The notes under the pieces were generated by a model that saw only the letters and a program-made list of their open reading frames with translations, ran no database searches and had not been told where the DNA came from. A stretch of 6,000 bases of DNA from Gammaproteobacteria bacterium (GTDB lineage: Bacteria; Pseudomonadota; Gammaproteobacteria; Steroidobacterales; Steroidobacteraceae), in contig RGYP01000120.1 of the NCBI GenBank assembly GCA_010031985.1, positions 1 to 6,000 on the forward strand, read 5' to 3'. The number at the start of each line of letters is the position of its first letter. Position 1 is the stretch's first letter. A program made the position numbers and the translations under genes. Below, piece after piece: positions 5,658 to 6,000 of this stretch.

Positions 5658-6000
5658 ATGCAGTGGGTCATCGCCATGTCTCGACGTCCGTTCGTTCGTC
5701 GCAGCGTCGCTGCGATTGCTTCCGTCCTCGTCTTCAGCGCGTGTCAGCCAGACACTTCGAGCGCCTCGGGTGCACCGCTCGCCACGCTCGCGCAAGCGCC
5801 CGCCGCAGGCAGCGCGAGCGTGCCTGCGCCCGCAGTCTCTTTGCCGAACTTTGCTTCGCTCGTGCAGCAGCAAGGACCTGCGGTGGTCAACATTTCCACC
5901 AAGGGCAAGCGCGTTCGCGTCGGGGCGCCCGGCATGTCGCCGGACGATCCTTTCTTCGAATTCTTCCGGCGCTTCGGCATCCCGGGTGCTCCGGGTGGTC
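5658..6000 (+). CDS. HtrA/DegP/DegQ-type (Do family) serine protease, N-terminal part (cut by window end)
   Basis: The first 114 codons are visible. The protein would be exported and would degrade or refold damaged envelope proteins. Family evidence is the segment LPNFASLVQQQGPAVVNIST (62-81) and then DDPFFEFFRRFGIPG, typical of the region just before the trypsin-like domain of DegP/DegQ/MucD proteins. The catalytic His, Asp and Ser and the PDZ domains lie beyond the window, so activity and exact subtype cannot be judged. The N-terminus is basic (SRRPFVRR, 8-15), followed by a short hydrophobic stretch (VAAIASVLVF, 17-26) and V-F-S-A-C29, a relaxed lipobox. SRRPFVR resembles the twin-arginine motif SRRxFLK. 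Residues 33-62 form an Ala/Pro/Ser-rich linker, as expected for a tethered protein. The start at ATG 5658 fits AGGAG at 5643; ATG 5676 would place the RR motif at residues 3-4. The gene follows lnt by 38 bp without a visible terminator, so read-through is likely. Confidence 0.88.
   Translation, partial: MQWVIAMSRRPFVRRSVAAIASVLVFSACQPDTSSASGAPLATLAQAPAAGSASVPAPAVSLPNFASLVQQQGPAVVNISTKGKRVRVGAPGMSPDDPFFEFFRRFGIPGAPGG

Noticed and set aside
1..6000. CRISPR array, insertion sequence, tRNA/rRNA gene or a novel defence or biosynthetic system
   Set aside because: No regularly spaced repeats, terminal inverted repeats, transposase-like proteins or RNA-gene signatures were seen. Every base beyond small gaps belongs to recognised housekeeping genes.

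Overview
The window is a stretch of high-GC (low-to-mid 60s % by eye), densely packed bacterial chromosome, entirely coding on the + strand. Gene order and protein sequences point to a gammaproteobacterium: miaB - phoH(ybeZ) - ybeY - corC(ybeX) - lnt is the order found in Escherichia coli and many relatives, and the proteins match those families closely by eye. The order or genus cannot be fixed from this sequence alone. No mobile element, RNA gene, CRISPR array or sign of recent transfer was seen.

Layout: 1-153 is the 3' end of ssb (single-stranded DNA-binding protein), ending in the DDDIPF tail. Then comes miaB (tRNA methylthiotransferase, to 1550), phoH/ybeZ (1543-2613), ybeY (2610-3122), corC/ybeX (3119-3985) and lnt (about 3982-5619). 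After a 38-bp gap the window ends inside the 5' end of an HtrA/DegP-type periplasmic serine protease gene (5658-6000, cut by the window edge). From miaB to lnt every junction overlaps or can overlap, which indicates a single, translationally coupled operon. No stretch above 40 bp lacks a gene, except for up to 74 bp between corC and lnt if lnt begins at its later candidate start.

Functionally the operon joins tRNA and rRNA quality control (MiaB modifies A37 of tRNAs; YbeY is a metal-dependent RNase in rRNA maturation; PhoH is its NTPase partner) with cell-envelope functions (CorC, a CBS-domain protein of debated transport role; Lnt, the last enzyme of lipoprotein maturation). The following HtrA-type protease has a possible sigma-E-like promoter in the gap and an N-terminus resembling a twin-arginine lipoprotein signal, which would make it a potential substrate of the Lnt encoded just upstream.

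I found no undescribed system. The points worth a second look are small-scale: a probable CTG start for lnt, a series of NTGA stop/start overlaps, a tandem 18-bp repeat that supplies the corC ribosome-binding site, a loop insertion in Lnt, and the signal sequence and promoter of the protease.
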